9,820 bases of DNA from NCBI GenBank assembly GCA_964453035.1, contig CAYVOX010000125.1, positions 1 to 9,820 of the forward strand, read 5' to 3'. This document shows, one piece after another, positions 1-7,737 of this stretch. This stretch comes from CAYVOX01 sp964453035 (GTDB taxonomy: Bacteria > Chloroflexota > Anaerolineae > Anaerolineales > Anaerolineaceae). The position numbers and the translations under genes were made by a program. The notes beneath the pieces were generated by a model. It was not told the DNA's origin. It did not search any database and saw nothing but the letters and a program-made list of their open reading frames with translations. The first letter of the stretch is position 1. Each line of letters begins with the position of its first letter.

Positions 1-15
1 CCCATTTGTTTTTCG

Positions 16-50
16 GGGTTTTCCGGCGTTTTTTGGGCGCCGCAAAACCC
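16..50. other. strong hairpin in the leader of the salvage operon
   Basis: Positions 16-28 and 38-50 form a 13-bp inverted repeat with a single C-C mismatch (23/43) and a 9-base loop that starts with six T (29-34). The stem ends 16 nt before the first start codon. Neither strand has a T tract after the stem, so it is not a canonical intrinsic terminator. It may be an mRNA leader structure, an operator, or the remnant of an upstream gene's end. The fold is read directly; the role is unknown. Confidence 0.5.
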
Positions 51-66
51 TGCTATTCAAAATAAG

Positions 67-1764
67 ATGAACCTCAAAACCATTCTTTCGTTAGCATTCA
101 TTCTTTTCATCATTTCTTGTTCCCCCCAGGTGACTATGACACCGATTCCCGCAACCCCTATGAGTACGGGCACACAGTCGCACCCTGAGTTGATATCAAC
201 TCCAGAAGTTGACGCGCTGGTCAAGACGATGAGCCTGGAGGAAAAAATTGGCCAGGTGATGATTATTGGATTTGACGGCACAACCGCGAACGCGGAATTG
301 TTGGAAATGATTACTAAATACCACGTGGGCGGGGTGATCCTCTTTGCGCGGAATGTGGAATCACCGGGGCAGGTGGCGCGGTTGACGGCTGAGCTGCAAA
401 AAGCCGCGCTGGAAAGTGGACACCCGGCACTGTTCACCGCCATTGACCAGGAAGGTGGTCGCGTGGCGCGCCTGACGGAGGATAAGGGCTTTACGGAGTT
501 TCCCGGGGCGATGGCGCTGGGGGCAACCGGCGACCCGGAGCTGGCGCGAGAGACGGCAAAGGCGCTGGCAAGGGAAATGAAGGCGGTGGGAATCAATATT
601 GATTTTGCACCCGTTCTGGACGTGAACAATAATCCGGATAACCCGGTGATTGGGATCCGGTCCTTTGGCTCTGACCCACAGCAGGTGGCGCGGTTTGGGA
701 AGGCGTTTTTCGAGGGATTGCAATCTGAAGGGGTGCTGGCTTTTGGCAAGCACTTCCCCGGGCACGGGGATACGGGGGTGGATTCGCATGTGAACCTGCC
801 GCTGGTGGCGCATGACCGGGCGCGCCTGAATTCAGTGGAGTTTGTGCCGTTCAAGGCGGCGATTGAGGCAGGGGTAGCGGGGATTATGTCAGCGCATGTA
901 TCGTTCCCGGCGATCGAACCGGCTCAAGGTTTAGCTGCAACCCTTTCCACGCGGGTGATGAGCGACTTGCTGCGCGGTGAGCTTGCGTTTAATGGGCTGC
1001 TGGTGACGGATTCGCTGGAGATGGGGGCGCTGGCTCAGACGGGGTATCCCCCTCCGCTGGCGGGGGCAGCGGCACTGAAGGCGGGTGCTGACCTGGCGTT
1101 GTTCAATCGCGACCATGTGATGCATAAACAGGCTATCGGGCAAATCAGCCAATGGGTTAATGATGGGCAGATTCCCATTTCGCGGATAGATGAGGCGGTA
1201 AAGCGGGTTCTGATGGCGAAAATGCGGTACCTGGGATTGAAGAACGAAGCGGCGCGCGACCAGCCCAATTTTGAAAAGGTGGTCTTCAGCCAGGCGCACC
1301 GGCAGCTTTCTGAAAGGCTGGCGTTGCAATCGATTACGGTGGTGCGTGATACGGGCGGACTGCTGCCGTTGAAGCTGAGCGAACCCAGCCTGGTGGTTGA
1401 AACCAGCGCCGGAAAAGGCCTGGGAAAGGCTTTAGGTGCGTCGTTTATCCAGGTGGCTGACCAACCAACAGCCAGGGAGATTGACCAATCCGTCCAGGCT
1501 GCTTTTGATGGACGGGTGGTTGTTGTGGCAACAACCGATGCAAGCCGCAATATGCGGCAGGTTGACCTGGTCAATGCACTGCTGAACGCCAGAGTGCGGG
1601 TGGTGGTGGTGGCGATGCGCTCGCCGTATGACCTTCAGGTGTTGCCGGGGGCGGGCACTTACCTGGCAACTTACGGTTCCAACCCGGCGACACTGGCTGC
1701 CCTGGCAAAGGTTTTAAGTGGAGAAGCGCCAGCCGGCGGCAAATTGCCCGTGGAAATCAAATAA
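67..1764 (+). CDS. nagZ: NagZ-type GH3 beta-N-acetylglucosaminidase, lipoprotein
   Basis: A 565-residue exo-beta-N-acetylglucosaminidase expected to remove GlcNAc from the non-reducing end of peptidoglycan fragments. The N-terminus is a lipoprotein signal (hydrophobic residues 5-16, lipobox ending at Cys18), followed by a Thr/Pro-rich linker to about residue 45, so the enzyme is probably anchored outside the cytoplasmic membrane. The GH3 barrel shows D127-QEGGR, the NagZ signature KHFPGHGDT (228-236) with D239-S-H241 (the catalytic Asp/His loop specific to NagZ), and the nucleophile in T-D315-SLEMGA. A second alpha/beta domain spans about 400-565 and ends in GKLPVEI. This two-domain length resembles Bacillus NagZ (YbbD) rather than the roughly 340-residue single-domain cytosolic NagZ of Proteobacteria. 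The ATG at 67 is the only start that keeps the signal peptide; its ribosome binding site is weak (AATAAG). It is the first gene of the salvage operon, 15 nt before the GH20 gene. Confidence 0.9.
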   Translation: MNLKTILSLAFILFIISCSPQVTMTPIPATPMSTGTQSHPELISTPEVDALVKTMSLEEKIGQVMIIGFDGTTANAELLEMITKYHVGGVILFARNVESPGQVARLTAELQKAALESGHPALFTAIDQEGGRVARLTEDKGFTEFPGAMALGATGDPELARETAKALAREMKAVGINIDFAPVLDVNNNPDNPVIGIRSFGSDPQQVARFGKAFFEGLQSEGVLAFGKHFPGHGDTGVDSHVNLPLVAHDRARLNSVEFVPFKAAIEAGVAGIMSAHVSFPAIEPAQGLAATLSTRVMSDLLRGELAFNGLLVTDSLEMGALAQTGYPPPLAGAAALKAGADLALFNRDHVMHKQAIGQISQWVNDGQIPISRIDEAVKRVLMAKMRYLGLKNEAARDQPNFEKVVFSQAHRQLSERLALQSITVVRDTGGLLPLKLSEPSLVVETSAGKGLGKALGASFIQVADQPTAREIDQSVQAAFDGRVVVVATTDASRNMRQVDLVNALLNARVRVVVVAMRSPYDLQVLPGAGTYLATYGSNPATLAALAKVLSGEAPAGGKLPVEIK

Positions 1765-1769
1765 AGGAG
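1764..1769 (+). promoter_or_regulatory. Shine-Dalgarno of the GH20 gene
   Basis: AAGGAG begins on the last base of the nagZ stop codon, and a second purine block (GAGAAGG) follows before the ATG at 1780. It is the clearest ribosome binding site within the first operon, and it sits at the only junction where the genes do not overlap or abut. Confidence 0.6.
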
Positions 1770-1779
1770 AGAAGGCGAA

Positions 1780-3621
1780 ATGAATCTACTTCCCATGCCC
1801 CGCGCGATTGTGATGGGAGAGGGGTATCACGACCTCGTAGAAGGCAAACTCATCGCCCTGGATTCTGCGGCTGTTAGGGCGCTGCGCTTCACAGCAAGTG
1901 GATTCCAGGCGAAGTTAAAGAATGAAGTGGGGATAGGCTGGCAAATTGCCGCCGGGTGGGCAATTCCAAAGGCAGAGATGGGATTGGTTTTGCTGATTGA
2001 CCCGGTGAAAGTTCCTCATAGCGGGGGATACCATCTTTCCATCACGCCTGGGGGGATTCAAATTGTGGGTAATGACGCGGCGGGTGTCTTCTACGGCACG
2101 TGCACGCTGAACCAGCTCATCGAGCAGGTGCCGGATCACAGGCTGGCGTGCATGGAGGTTTTCGATTGGCCGGATTTTGCCGCGCGCGGGGTGATGTTGG
2201 ATATAAGCCGCGACAAGGTTTACCGCATGGAAACGCTCTACGAGCTGATTGACCGGCTGGCGGGCTGGAAAGTGAACCAGGTGCAGCTTTACACGGAGCA
2301 CACCTTTGCATACCACAATCACCCTGAGGTGTGGGCCAAAGCCTCGCCGTTGACGGGTGAGGAGATCCTGGCGCTGGATGCTTTCTGTCGGGAACGATTC
2401 ATTGAGTTGGTGCCTAACCAGAACCTGTTTGGGCACATGGAACGCTGGCTGAGGCATCCCCGTTATGCACCCCTGGCAGAAATTCACGGGGAGTTCCCGG
2501 TGCCATGGGGCACCATGCGTGGACCGTTTAGCCTGGCGCCAACCAACCCCGAGAGCCTCAACCTGGCGCGTAGCCTGCTGGATGAATTGCTGCCGCACTT
2601 TTCAAGCCGGATGGTCAACATCGGGTGCGATGAAACCTTTGATGTGGGGCAGGGGCAGAGCAAGGCGGCAGTGGAAGCATTGGGCGAGGGGCGAGTTTAT
2701 CTTGATTACCTGCTCAAGCTCTACGCAGATGTTTCCAGGCGCGGGTGCCGGACGCAGTTCTGGGGGGATATCATCAATCAACATCCGGAGCTGGTGGCGG
2801 AATTACCGCGAGATATGATTGGCTTGCTGTGGGGCTACGAAGCTGAATTTCCATTTGCGGAGCAAGGCGAGCGCTTTGCCAGGGCAGGCGTGCCGTACTA
2901 CATGTGCCCAGGAACATCCTCGTGGAATTCAATCGGCGGACGCACAAAAAATGCGCTCGGAAACCTGCTCAGCGCGGCGGAAAACGGGCTTAAATTTGGC
3001 GCGTGCGGGTACCTGAACACGGATTGGGGCGATAACGGTCACTGGCAGGTTCTGCCCATTTCACTGCTGGGATTTGCCGCCGGGGCAGCCTATAGCTGGT
3101 GCCTTGAAGTCAACCGCGACGTGGATATTGCTTCTGCGCTGAGCTGGCACGGTTTTGAAGACCGCAGCGGGACGATGGGGCGGTTGGCTTACGACCTGGG
3201 AAACGCCCACCTGGCAACCGGTTTCACGCTGCACAACGCCACGGTTTTTCATCGGCTGATGGTGCGCTCGCTGCGGGAATTGCCGATGCTGCGAGGTGTT
3301 GAAAACTATAATGTTAATGAAGCTCGAGGGGTGCTCGAAGCATGCGAGGGACTTTTGAGCGCTGAAAAAATGAAGCGCACTGATGCTCCATTGGTCCACC
3401 GGGAATTTACCAACACGCTGCGCCTGCTAAGGCACGCCTGCGACCGGTGGGAGGTGGCCTTTGGAAAAGCTGACGCCGGGGTAGGCGAGACGTTGAAGGA
3501 AGACATGGCAGCGTTCCTTGAGGAATACCGCGCTATCTGGCTGGAACGCAACCGTCCGGGCGGGCTGGATGATTCGATGGCGAGATTTGAGACTGCCAGG
3601 AAGGACGCGGGGTTGGCATGA
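1780..3621 (+). CDS. GH20 family beta-N-acetylhexosaminidase
   Basis: A 613-residue glycoside hydrolase family 20 enzyme, predicted to release terminal GlcNAc or GalNAc by the substrate-assisted mechanism of the family. Residues 1 to about 125 look like the small alpha/beta domain preceding the GH20 barrel (NDAAGVFYGTCTLNQL). The barrel starts at R136-GVMLDISRD, where the Arg is the usual substrate-binding residue, continues through NQNLFGHMERWL, and carries the catalytic Asp-Glu pair D284-E285 in NIGCDETFDVG. In many GH20 enzymes the motif is HxGxDE; here the His is Asn280 and the residue before Asp is Cys283, a subfamily variant. The last 150 residues are a helical tail without a recognisable motif. 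There is no signal peptide, so it is probably cytoplasmic, unlike the preceding NagZ. It overlaps the next gene by ATGA. Its true substrate (peptidoglycan, chitin or glycan fragments) cannot be read from the sequence. Confidence 0.85.
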   Translation: MNLLPMPRAIVMGEGYHDLVEGKLIALDSAAVRALRFTASGFQAKLKNEVGIGWQIAAGWAIPKAEMGLVLLIDPVKVPHSGGYHLSITPGGIQIVGNDAAGVFYGTCTLNQLIEQVPDHRLACMEVFDWPDFAARGVMLDISRDKVYRMETLYELIDRLAGWKVNQVQLYTEHTFAYHNHPEVWAKASPLTGEEILALDAFCRERFIELVPNQNLFGHMERWLRHPRYAPLAEIHGEFPVPWGTMRGPFSLAPTNPESLNLARSLLDELLPHFSSRMVNIGCDETFDVGQGQSKAAVEALGEGRVYLDYLLKLYADVSRRGCRTQFWGDIINQHPELVAELPRDMIGLLWGYEAEFPFAEQGERFARAGVPYYMCPGTSSWNSIGGRTKNALGNLLSAAENGLKFGACGYLNTDWGDNGHWQVLPISLLGFAAGAAYSWCLEVNRDVDIASALSWHGFEDRSGTMGRLAYDLGNAHLATGFTLHNATVFHRLMVRSLRELPMLRGVENYNVNEARGVLEACEGLLSAEKMKRTDAPLVHREFTNTLRLLRHACDRWEVAFGKADAGVGETLKEDMAAFLEEYRAIWLERNRPGGLDDSMARFETARKDAGLA

Positions 3622-4742
3622 GTTTTAAGCGTGCTGCGCTAATTGTTGAGGAGGCGATCGGTAAGGTGGCGCCTTGCGCGGTGGTGGTGGTGCGCCATCG
3701 CGGGCAGGAGATTTGGAGCAAGGCGGCTGGATGGTTGGATCCCGAGGTTGGCAGCCATCCGGCGCGGGTGGACAGCCTGTTTGACCTGGCGTCGGTGACC
3801 AAGTTGTTCGTCACAGCTGCGTTTATGACCCTGGTGGAGGAGAAACGGGTGGCGTTGGATCAGCCGGTTTGCACGGTGCTGCCCCAGTTCAGCGGGTTGA
3901 GGCCAATCCGACCCTACGAGGACCCTTTGAAGTGGGGTGAACACGTGCAACCTGAGGATGCAGGCGATGCAATGGTGGATGCCTCAAAGGTCACCTTTCG
4001 CAACCTGCTGGCACACAACTCCGGACTGCCGGCCTGGCGGGCGCTGAAGGATCAACCAACCGCTGAGGCTGCGTGGCAGATGGCGCTGAACACGGATTTC
4101 TTCTATCCGACGGGAACGCGATCGATTTATTCAGATATTGGGCTCATTTTACTGGGTATGTCGATTGAGGCGCTGGACAGAGCCGGGCTGGATGAGGTTG
4201 TAAAGCGCAGGGTTACGCTGCCGCTCGGCCTGACTGCAACGCGCTACTTGCCGATTGCAGGGCAACCGTTTGGCCTGCAGAATATCGCGCCAACCGAATT
4301 TTGCGCCTGGCGCAGGCGCCGTGTGGTAGGCGAAGTGCATGATGAAAACGCGGCGCGCCTGGGCGGCGTGGCAGGTCATGCCGGGTTGTTTTCAACGGCG
4401 GGGGAACTGGCGCGGTTCGGGCAGGCGTTTTTGGACGGAGGCAGGCCGCTGCTGACGCCTGAAACTGTGAAGGAGATGACTCGCCTGCAGATGGAGGATG
4501 GGAATATCCGGCGCGGGCTTGGATTTGCGCTCTGGTCACCTGACCCGGAAGCGAGCGGAAATCCATTTCATCCATCGGCTTTTGGGCACACCGGTTTTAC
4601 GGGCACCTCGCTGTGGATGGATCCCTCGCGCGAGCTGGTAGTGGCGATGCTGACCAACCGGGTGTATTACGGCAGGGATGCGGGGGAAATCTTAAAGTTC
4701 AGGGTGGCGCTACAACGTGAAATTGTGAAAGAGGTGGCATGA
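3618..4742 (+). CDS. beta-lactamase-fold serine hydrolase, possibly AmiE-like muramyl amidase
   Basis: A 374-residue protein of the serine beta-lactamase/penicillin-binding-protein fold (class C/esterase branch). The three active-site motifs are visible: S59-V-T-K62 (SxxK), Y171-S-D173 (the YxN position) and H324-T-G326 in place of KTG, followed by TGTSLWMDP. HTG rather than KTG is common in esterases and amidases of this fold. In Bacillus subtilis the murQ-murR-murP-amiE-nagZ operon contains a serine hydrolase of the same superfamily, AmiE, an N-acetylmuramyl-L-alanine amidase that removes the stem peptide. The shared context with nagZ and murQ makes that the best functional guess here, but an esterase, D,D-peptidase or other amidase is possible. 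No signal peptide or membrane segment is seen, so it would act in the cytoplasm, unlike secreted AmiE. The start at 3618 overlaps the GH20 stop (ATGA), and the gene's end overlaps anmK the same way. Confidence 0.8.
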   Translation: MSFKRAALIVEEAIGKVAPCAVVVVRHRGQEIWSKAAGWLDPEVGSHPARVDSLFDLASVTKLFVTAAFMTLVEEKRVALDQPVCTVLPQFSGLRPIRPYEDPLKWGEHVQPEDAGDAMVDASKVTFRNLLAHNSGLPAWRALKDQPTAEAAWQMALNTDFFYPTGTRSIYSDIGLILLGMSIEALDRAGLDEVVKRRVTLPLGLTATRYLPIAGQPFGLQNIAPTEFCAWRRRRVVGEVHDENAARLGGVAGHAGLFSTAGELARFGQAFLDGGRPLLTPETVKEMTRLQMEDGNIRRGLGFALWSPDPEASGNPFHPSAFGHTGFTGTSLWMDPSRELVVAMLTNRVYYGRDAGEILKFRVALQREIVKEVA

Positions 4743-5923
4743 TGCTGGTCATTGGGATGATGTCGGGTACTTCGGCGGACGGCGTGGATGCGGCAATTGT
4801 AAGATTTGAAGGCAAACCACCCGCTTTGCGCTGGGAATTGGTCCAACATATTCACTTGCCCTACCAGGCAGAACTGCAGGCGGAAATTTTTACCTGTTTT
4901 AGCCCCAAAACGAGTGGGGTTGACCGCCTGTGCGCGCTTAATTTTGCGCTGGGCAGGTTTTACGCTGTGGCTGTCAAAGCGGTGATTGCGGCAGCCGGGC
5001 TTAACGCCGGTGAAGTTGATTTAATCGGCTGTCACGGGCAAACGCTCTGGCATATCCCCGCCGGGGAGCAGGCTTCAACCCTGCAACTGGGGGAGGGGGC
5101 CGTTCTGGCGGAGGAGACGGGCATCACCGTCATCAACAACTTCAGGACGCGGGATATGGCGGCAGGCGGGCAAGGCGCGCCGCTGGTTTCAGCTGTGGAT
5201 GTGATGCTGTTTGGACATGCCACCCTCAACCGGGTGCTCTTGAACATCGGCGGGATTGCCAACGGTACGTATTTACCCTGCGAAGCCCGCCGGAAAAACG
5301 GCGAAGTGCCGTTTGCCTTTGATACGGGCCCGGGCAATATGCTGATGGATGATGCCGTGCGACGGATTACCGGCGGGACGCAGCAATTTGATGAAGCCGG
5401 GCGCATGGCATCCCGTGGGAAGGTGGATGAGAAGCTGTTGAAGGAGTGGTTGGATGGAGAAGCGTATTTCAAGTTGAAGCCGCCAAAAACGACCGGTCGC
5501 GAACTGTTCGGCGCGCAGTACGGGGCTGTGCTGTTCAGCGAGGCGCGGCAGAGAGGGTTGGCGGACGCGGATATCGTGGCTACCTTGACAGCGTTTACCG
5601 CGCGCTCGATTACGCAGGCTTTCCGCGATTTCTTCCCGGTTTTACCAGATGAACTGGTTGTGAGTGGGGGCGGTGCATTGAACCTGACCCTGATGGGGAT
5701 GCTGGCGAACGATTTACCGGATACGCGGGTTTACCCGATCGAGGCGCTTGGGCTGGGAAGCGACGCCAAGGAGGCAGTGGCTTTTGCCTTGCTGGCCTAT
5801 GAAACGTGGCATGCGCGCCCGGGTAACCTCCCCTCTGCAACTGGCGCAAGGCGACCGGTGGTGCTGGGAAGCATCACACCGGGTGAAAACTTCCTTGAGT
5901 TGACCGCCAACAGGGAGAAGTGA
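4739..5923 (+). CDS. anmK: 1,6-anhydro-N-acetylmuramic acid kinase
   Basis: A 394-residue AnmK that opens the 1,6-anhydro ring of anhydro-MurNAc with ATP to give MurNAc-6-phosphate, the substrate of the next gene's product. The family signatures are present: the N-terminal nucleotide loop GMMSGTSADGVD, CHGQTLWHIP, FDTGPGNMLMDD with D195 matching the catalytic Asp of characterised AnmK proteins, and GGGALN near the C-terminus. The length is slightly above the usual 370-390 residues. Two adjacent ATG codons exist (4739 and 4742), both overlapping the upstream TGA. GAGGTG at 4731-4736 is better spaced for 4742, so the protein may be one residue shorter. Anhydro-MurNAc arises only from lytic transglycosylase action, so the gene implies that such products, own or foreign, reach the cytoplasm. 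Confidence 0.95.
   Translation: MMLVIGMMSGTSADGVDAAIVRFEGKPPALRWELVQHIHLPYQAELQAEIFTCFSPKTSGVDRLCALNFALGRFYAVAVKAVIAAAGLNAGEVDLIGCHGQTLWHIPAGEQASTLQLGEGAVLAEETGITVINNFRTRDMAAGGQGAPLVSAVDVMLFGHATLNRVLLNIGGIANGTYLPCEARRKNGEVPFAFDTGPGNMLMDDAVRRITGGTQQFDEAGRMASRGKVDEKLLKEWLDGEAYFKLKPPKTTGRELFGAQYGAVLFSEARQRGLADADIVATLTAFTARSITQAFRDFFPVLPDELVVSGGGALNLTLMGMLANDLPDTRVYPIEALGLGSDAKEAVAFALLAYETWHARPGNLPSATGARRPVVLGSITPGENFLELTANREK
5912..5917 (+). promoter_or_regulatory. Shine-Dalgarno that decides the murQ start
   Basis: AGGGAG lies 5 nt before the ATG at 5923 but only 2 nt before the in-frame GTG at 5920, which favours the ATG. Starting there also puts the two catalytic glutamates at residues 83 and 114, the same numbers as in E. 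coli MurQ. Confidence 0.6.
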
Positions 5924-6816
5924 TGGATATCCAATCTCTGGGGACGGAATCGGTAAACCCGGCAACAGCTGAACTGGACCGCATGACCACGTTGGAGATG
6001 GTGAGGGTCATCAACGCCGAGGATATGAGAGTAGCGATGGCGGTGCAAGCGGAGCTGCCCCAAATTGCGAAGGCGATTGATTTGATCGCCGCAAGGCTGC
6101 GAGAGGGGGGACGGTTGATCTACATTGGCGCGGGCACTTCGGGCCGGCTGGGCGTGCTGGATGCCTCCGAGTGCCCGCCGACCTTCAGCGTGCCCGAAGA
6201 TTTGGTCATCGGGCTTATTGCCGGCGGCGACGGGGCGCTGCGTCGTTCAATTGAGGCTGCCGAGGATAAGCCAGAGTACGGGAAAGCCGACCTGCAGAAG
6301 GTTGGTTTGTGCGAAAAAGATGTGGTGGTTGGCCTGGCCGCCAGTGGAAGGACGCCTTATGTGCTGGGGGGGCTGGCTTATGCGCGCTCAATGGGAGCGG
6401 GGACGGTAGGTGTGGCGTGCAACCGTCCAGCAGAAATCAGCGCAGTGGCGGAAATCAGCATCCTTGCGGTGGTGGGGGCAGAAGTTCTCAGCGGGTCAAC
6501 GCGGTTAAAATCGGGGACGGCGCAAAAGATGGTGCTGAATATGTTGAGCACGGGCGTGATGATCCGGCTGGGAAAAACTTACGGCAACTTAATGGTGGAC
6601 CTCAAACCGACGAACGATAAATTGCGCATCCGAGCGAGAGGCCTGGTGCAGCGGGTGAGCGGGGCAGATGAGGCGGCAGCTCAACGGGCGCTGGAAGCCT
6701 GTGCTTGGGAGGTCAAGACGGCGATTGTGGTTTTGATGAGAAAAATGACACCAGAAGAGGCAAGGGCAAAGCTGGCGGAGCGGCGCGGGATGCTGCGCGA
6801 GGTACTTGAGGGATAG
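5923..6816 (+). CDS. murQ: N-acetylmuramic acid 6-phosphate etherase
   Basis: A 297-residue lyase that cleaves the D-lactyl ether of MurNAc-6-phosphate, giving GlcNAc-6-phosphate and D-lactate in the cytoplasm. A single SIS sugar-phosphate domain is evident: GAGTSGRLGVLDASECPP carries E83, AAEDKPEYG carries E114 (the two catalytic Glu of the E. coli enzyme), and SGRTPYVLGGL and STRLKSGTAQKM provide phosphate and sugar contacts. A small C-terminal helical part (about 240-297) includes a stretch RVSGADEAAAQRALEACAWEVKTAIV typical of the family's end. The length is almost identical to E. coli MurQ (298). An in-frame GTG at 5920 would add one residue, but spacing from the Shine-Dalgarno favours 5923. 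The gene follows anmK with a one-base stop/start overlap (TGATG), so substrate production and use are translationally coupled. Confidence 0.95.
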   Translation: MDIQSLGTESVNPATAELDRMTTLEMVRVINAEDMRVAMAVQAELPQIAKAIDLIAARLREGGRLIYIGAGTSGRLGVLDASECPPTFSVPEDLVIGLIAGGDGALRRSIEAAEDKPEYGKADLQKVGLCEKDVVVGLAASGRTPYVLGGLAYARSMGAGTVGVACNRPAEISAVAEISILAVVGAEVLSGSTRLKSGTAQKMVLNMLSTGVMIRLGKTYGNLMVDLKPTNDKLRIRARGLVQRVSGADEAAAQRALEACAWEVKTAIVVLMRKMTPEEARAKLAERRGMLREVLEG

Positions 6817-7737
6817 ATGACTGAATTTATCCTGGGTGTGGATGGCGGCGGCAGCAAGACGGTGGCGGTGTTAGCAGACCTGCAAGGGAACGAACTGGGG
6901 CGGGGCATCAGCGGGCCTTCAAACTTCCAGGTGGTGGGCGTTGAGCAGGCGCAACTGGCGCTCAGTCTGGCTATTCAGAACGCGTTCAGCCAGGCGGGGA
7001 TTGCGCCTCAAGCGGCAAGACTCATCTGCCTGGGGATGGCGGGAATGGGGCGGGAAGAGGACCGCAGCTGGCTGCGCCAATGGTGCCTGATGCAGCATAC
7101 AGCTGACCGGGTTGAGGTTATGACGGATGCTGAACTGCTGTTGTGGGCGGGGACGCCTGCCGGATGGGGCTTGGGGTGCGTCTCGGGGACGGGATCGATT
7201 GCGTTTGGGGTGGATTCAACCGGAAAGAAAGCCCGGGCAGGCGGATGGGGGTTTATCCTGGGGGATGAAGGCAGCGGTTATGCAATAGGACAGGCGGCGT
7301 TGCGGGCAGCAGCGCGAGCGGCGGATGGGAGGGGCAGCGCCACCTCGTTGACTCAGCGCATTTTACGCGCGTGGAACCTGAAGGAGGCTGCAGGGTTGAT
7401 ATCAGTAGTTTACCGGGGAACGGCGGCGCGGGAGCAGATCAGCCAGTTGACCGAAATTGTGGCGGAGGAAGCCGGCAGAGGGGATTGGATTGCGGCAAGG
7501 ATAATGGAAGATGCTGCGCAGGAGCTTTCTGCGGCGGTGGTAGCGGTGGCGCGCCAGTTGGCGTTTAGCGGTTCCATCCCGTGCGCGCTGGGCGGCGGGG
7601 TGCTGGTTTACCAGCCCGGGTTGGCCGAGCGCGTGGTAAATCTGACCTGTGAAGCTGGCGTGATGCTTGAACCGGTGGCTATCGTCAAAGAGCCGGTGAA
7701 GGGGGCAATCCGCTACGCGATGAGCCAGCCGAATTAA
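6817..7737 (+). CDS. BadF/BadG/BcrA/BcrD-family N-acetylglucosamine (or MurNAc/GlcNAc) kinase
   Basis: A 306-residue sugar kinase of the ASKHA fold, BadF/BadG branch, which includes eukaryotic-type GlcNAc kinases and the MurK amino-sugar kinase of Clostridium. Phosphate-1 loop: D9-GGGSKT. Conserved Asp104 in MTDAELLLW is the likely catalytic base. Phosphate-2 loop: S123-GTGS. Adenosine-side glycines: ALGGG (257-261). It presumably phosphorylates GlcNAc released by the two hexosaminidases to GlcNAc-6-P, the same product that MurQ makes; by analogy to MurK it could also accept free MurNAc and feed MurQ. The ATG follows the murQ TAG with no gap, with GAGGGA at 6808-6813 as ribosome binding site. 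This is the last gene of the operon. Its stop overlaps by 4 nt the end of the convergent cupredoxin gene. The choice between the GlcNAc and dual specificities is open. Confidence 0.85.
   Translation: MTEFILGVDGGGSKTVAVLADLQGNELGRGISGPSNFQVVGVEQAQLALSLAIQNAFSQAGIAPQAARLICLGMAGMGREEDRSWLRQWCLMQHTADRVEVMTDAELLLWAGTPAGWGLGCVSGTGSIAFGVDSTGKKARAGGWGFILGDEGSGYAIGQAALRAAARAADGRGSATSLTQRILRAWNLKEAAGLISVVYRGTAAREQISQLTEIVAEEAGRGDWIAARIMEDAAQELSAAVVAVARQLAFSGSIPCALGGGVLVYQPGLAERVVNLTCEAGVMLEPVAIVKEPVKGAIRYAMSQPN

Noticed and set aside
57..854. Long open frame on the minus strand (265 codons) opposite nagZ
   Set aside because: It is antisense to clear GH3 motifs, the translation is low-complexity Ser/Pro/Arg-rich and has no recognisable domain; high-GC codon bias leaves such frames open.
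1035..1574. Minus-strand open frame of 179 codons opposite the second domain of NagZ
   Set aside because: Shadow of a well-supported gene; no ribosome binding site or domain pattern.
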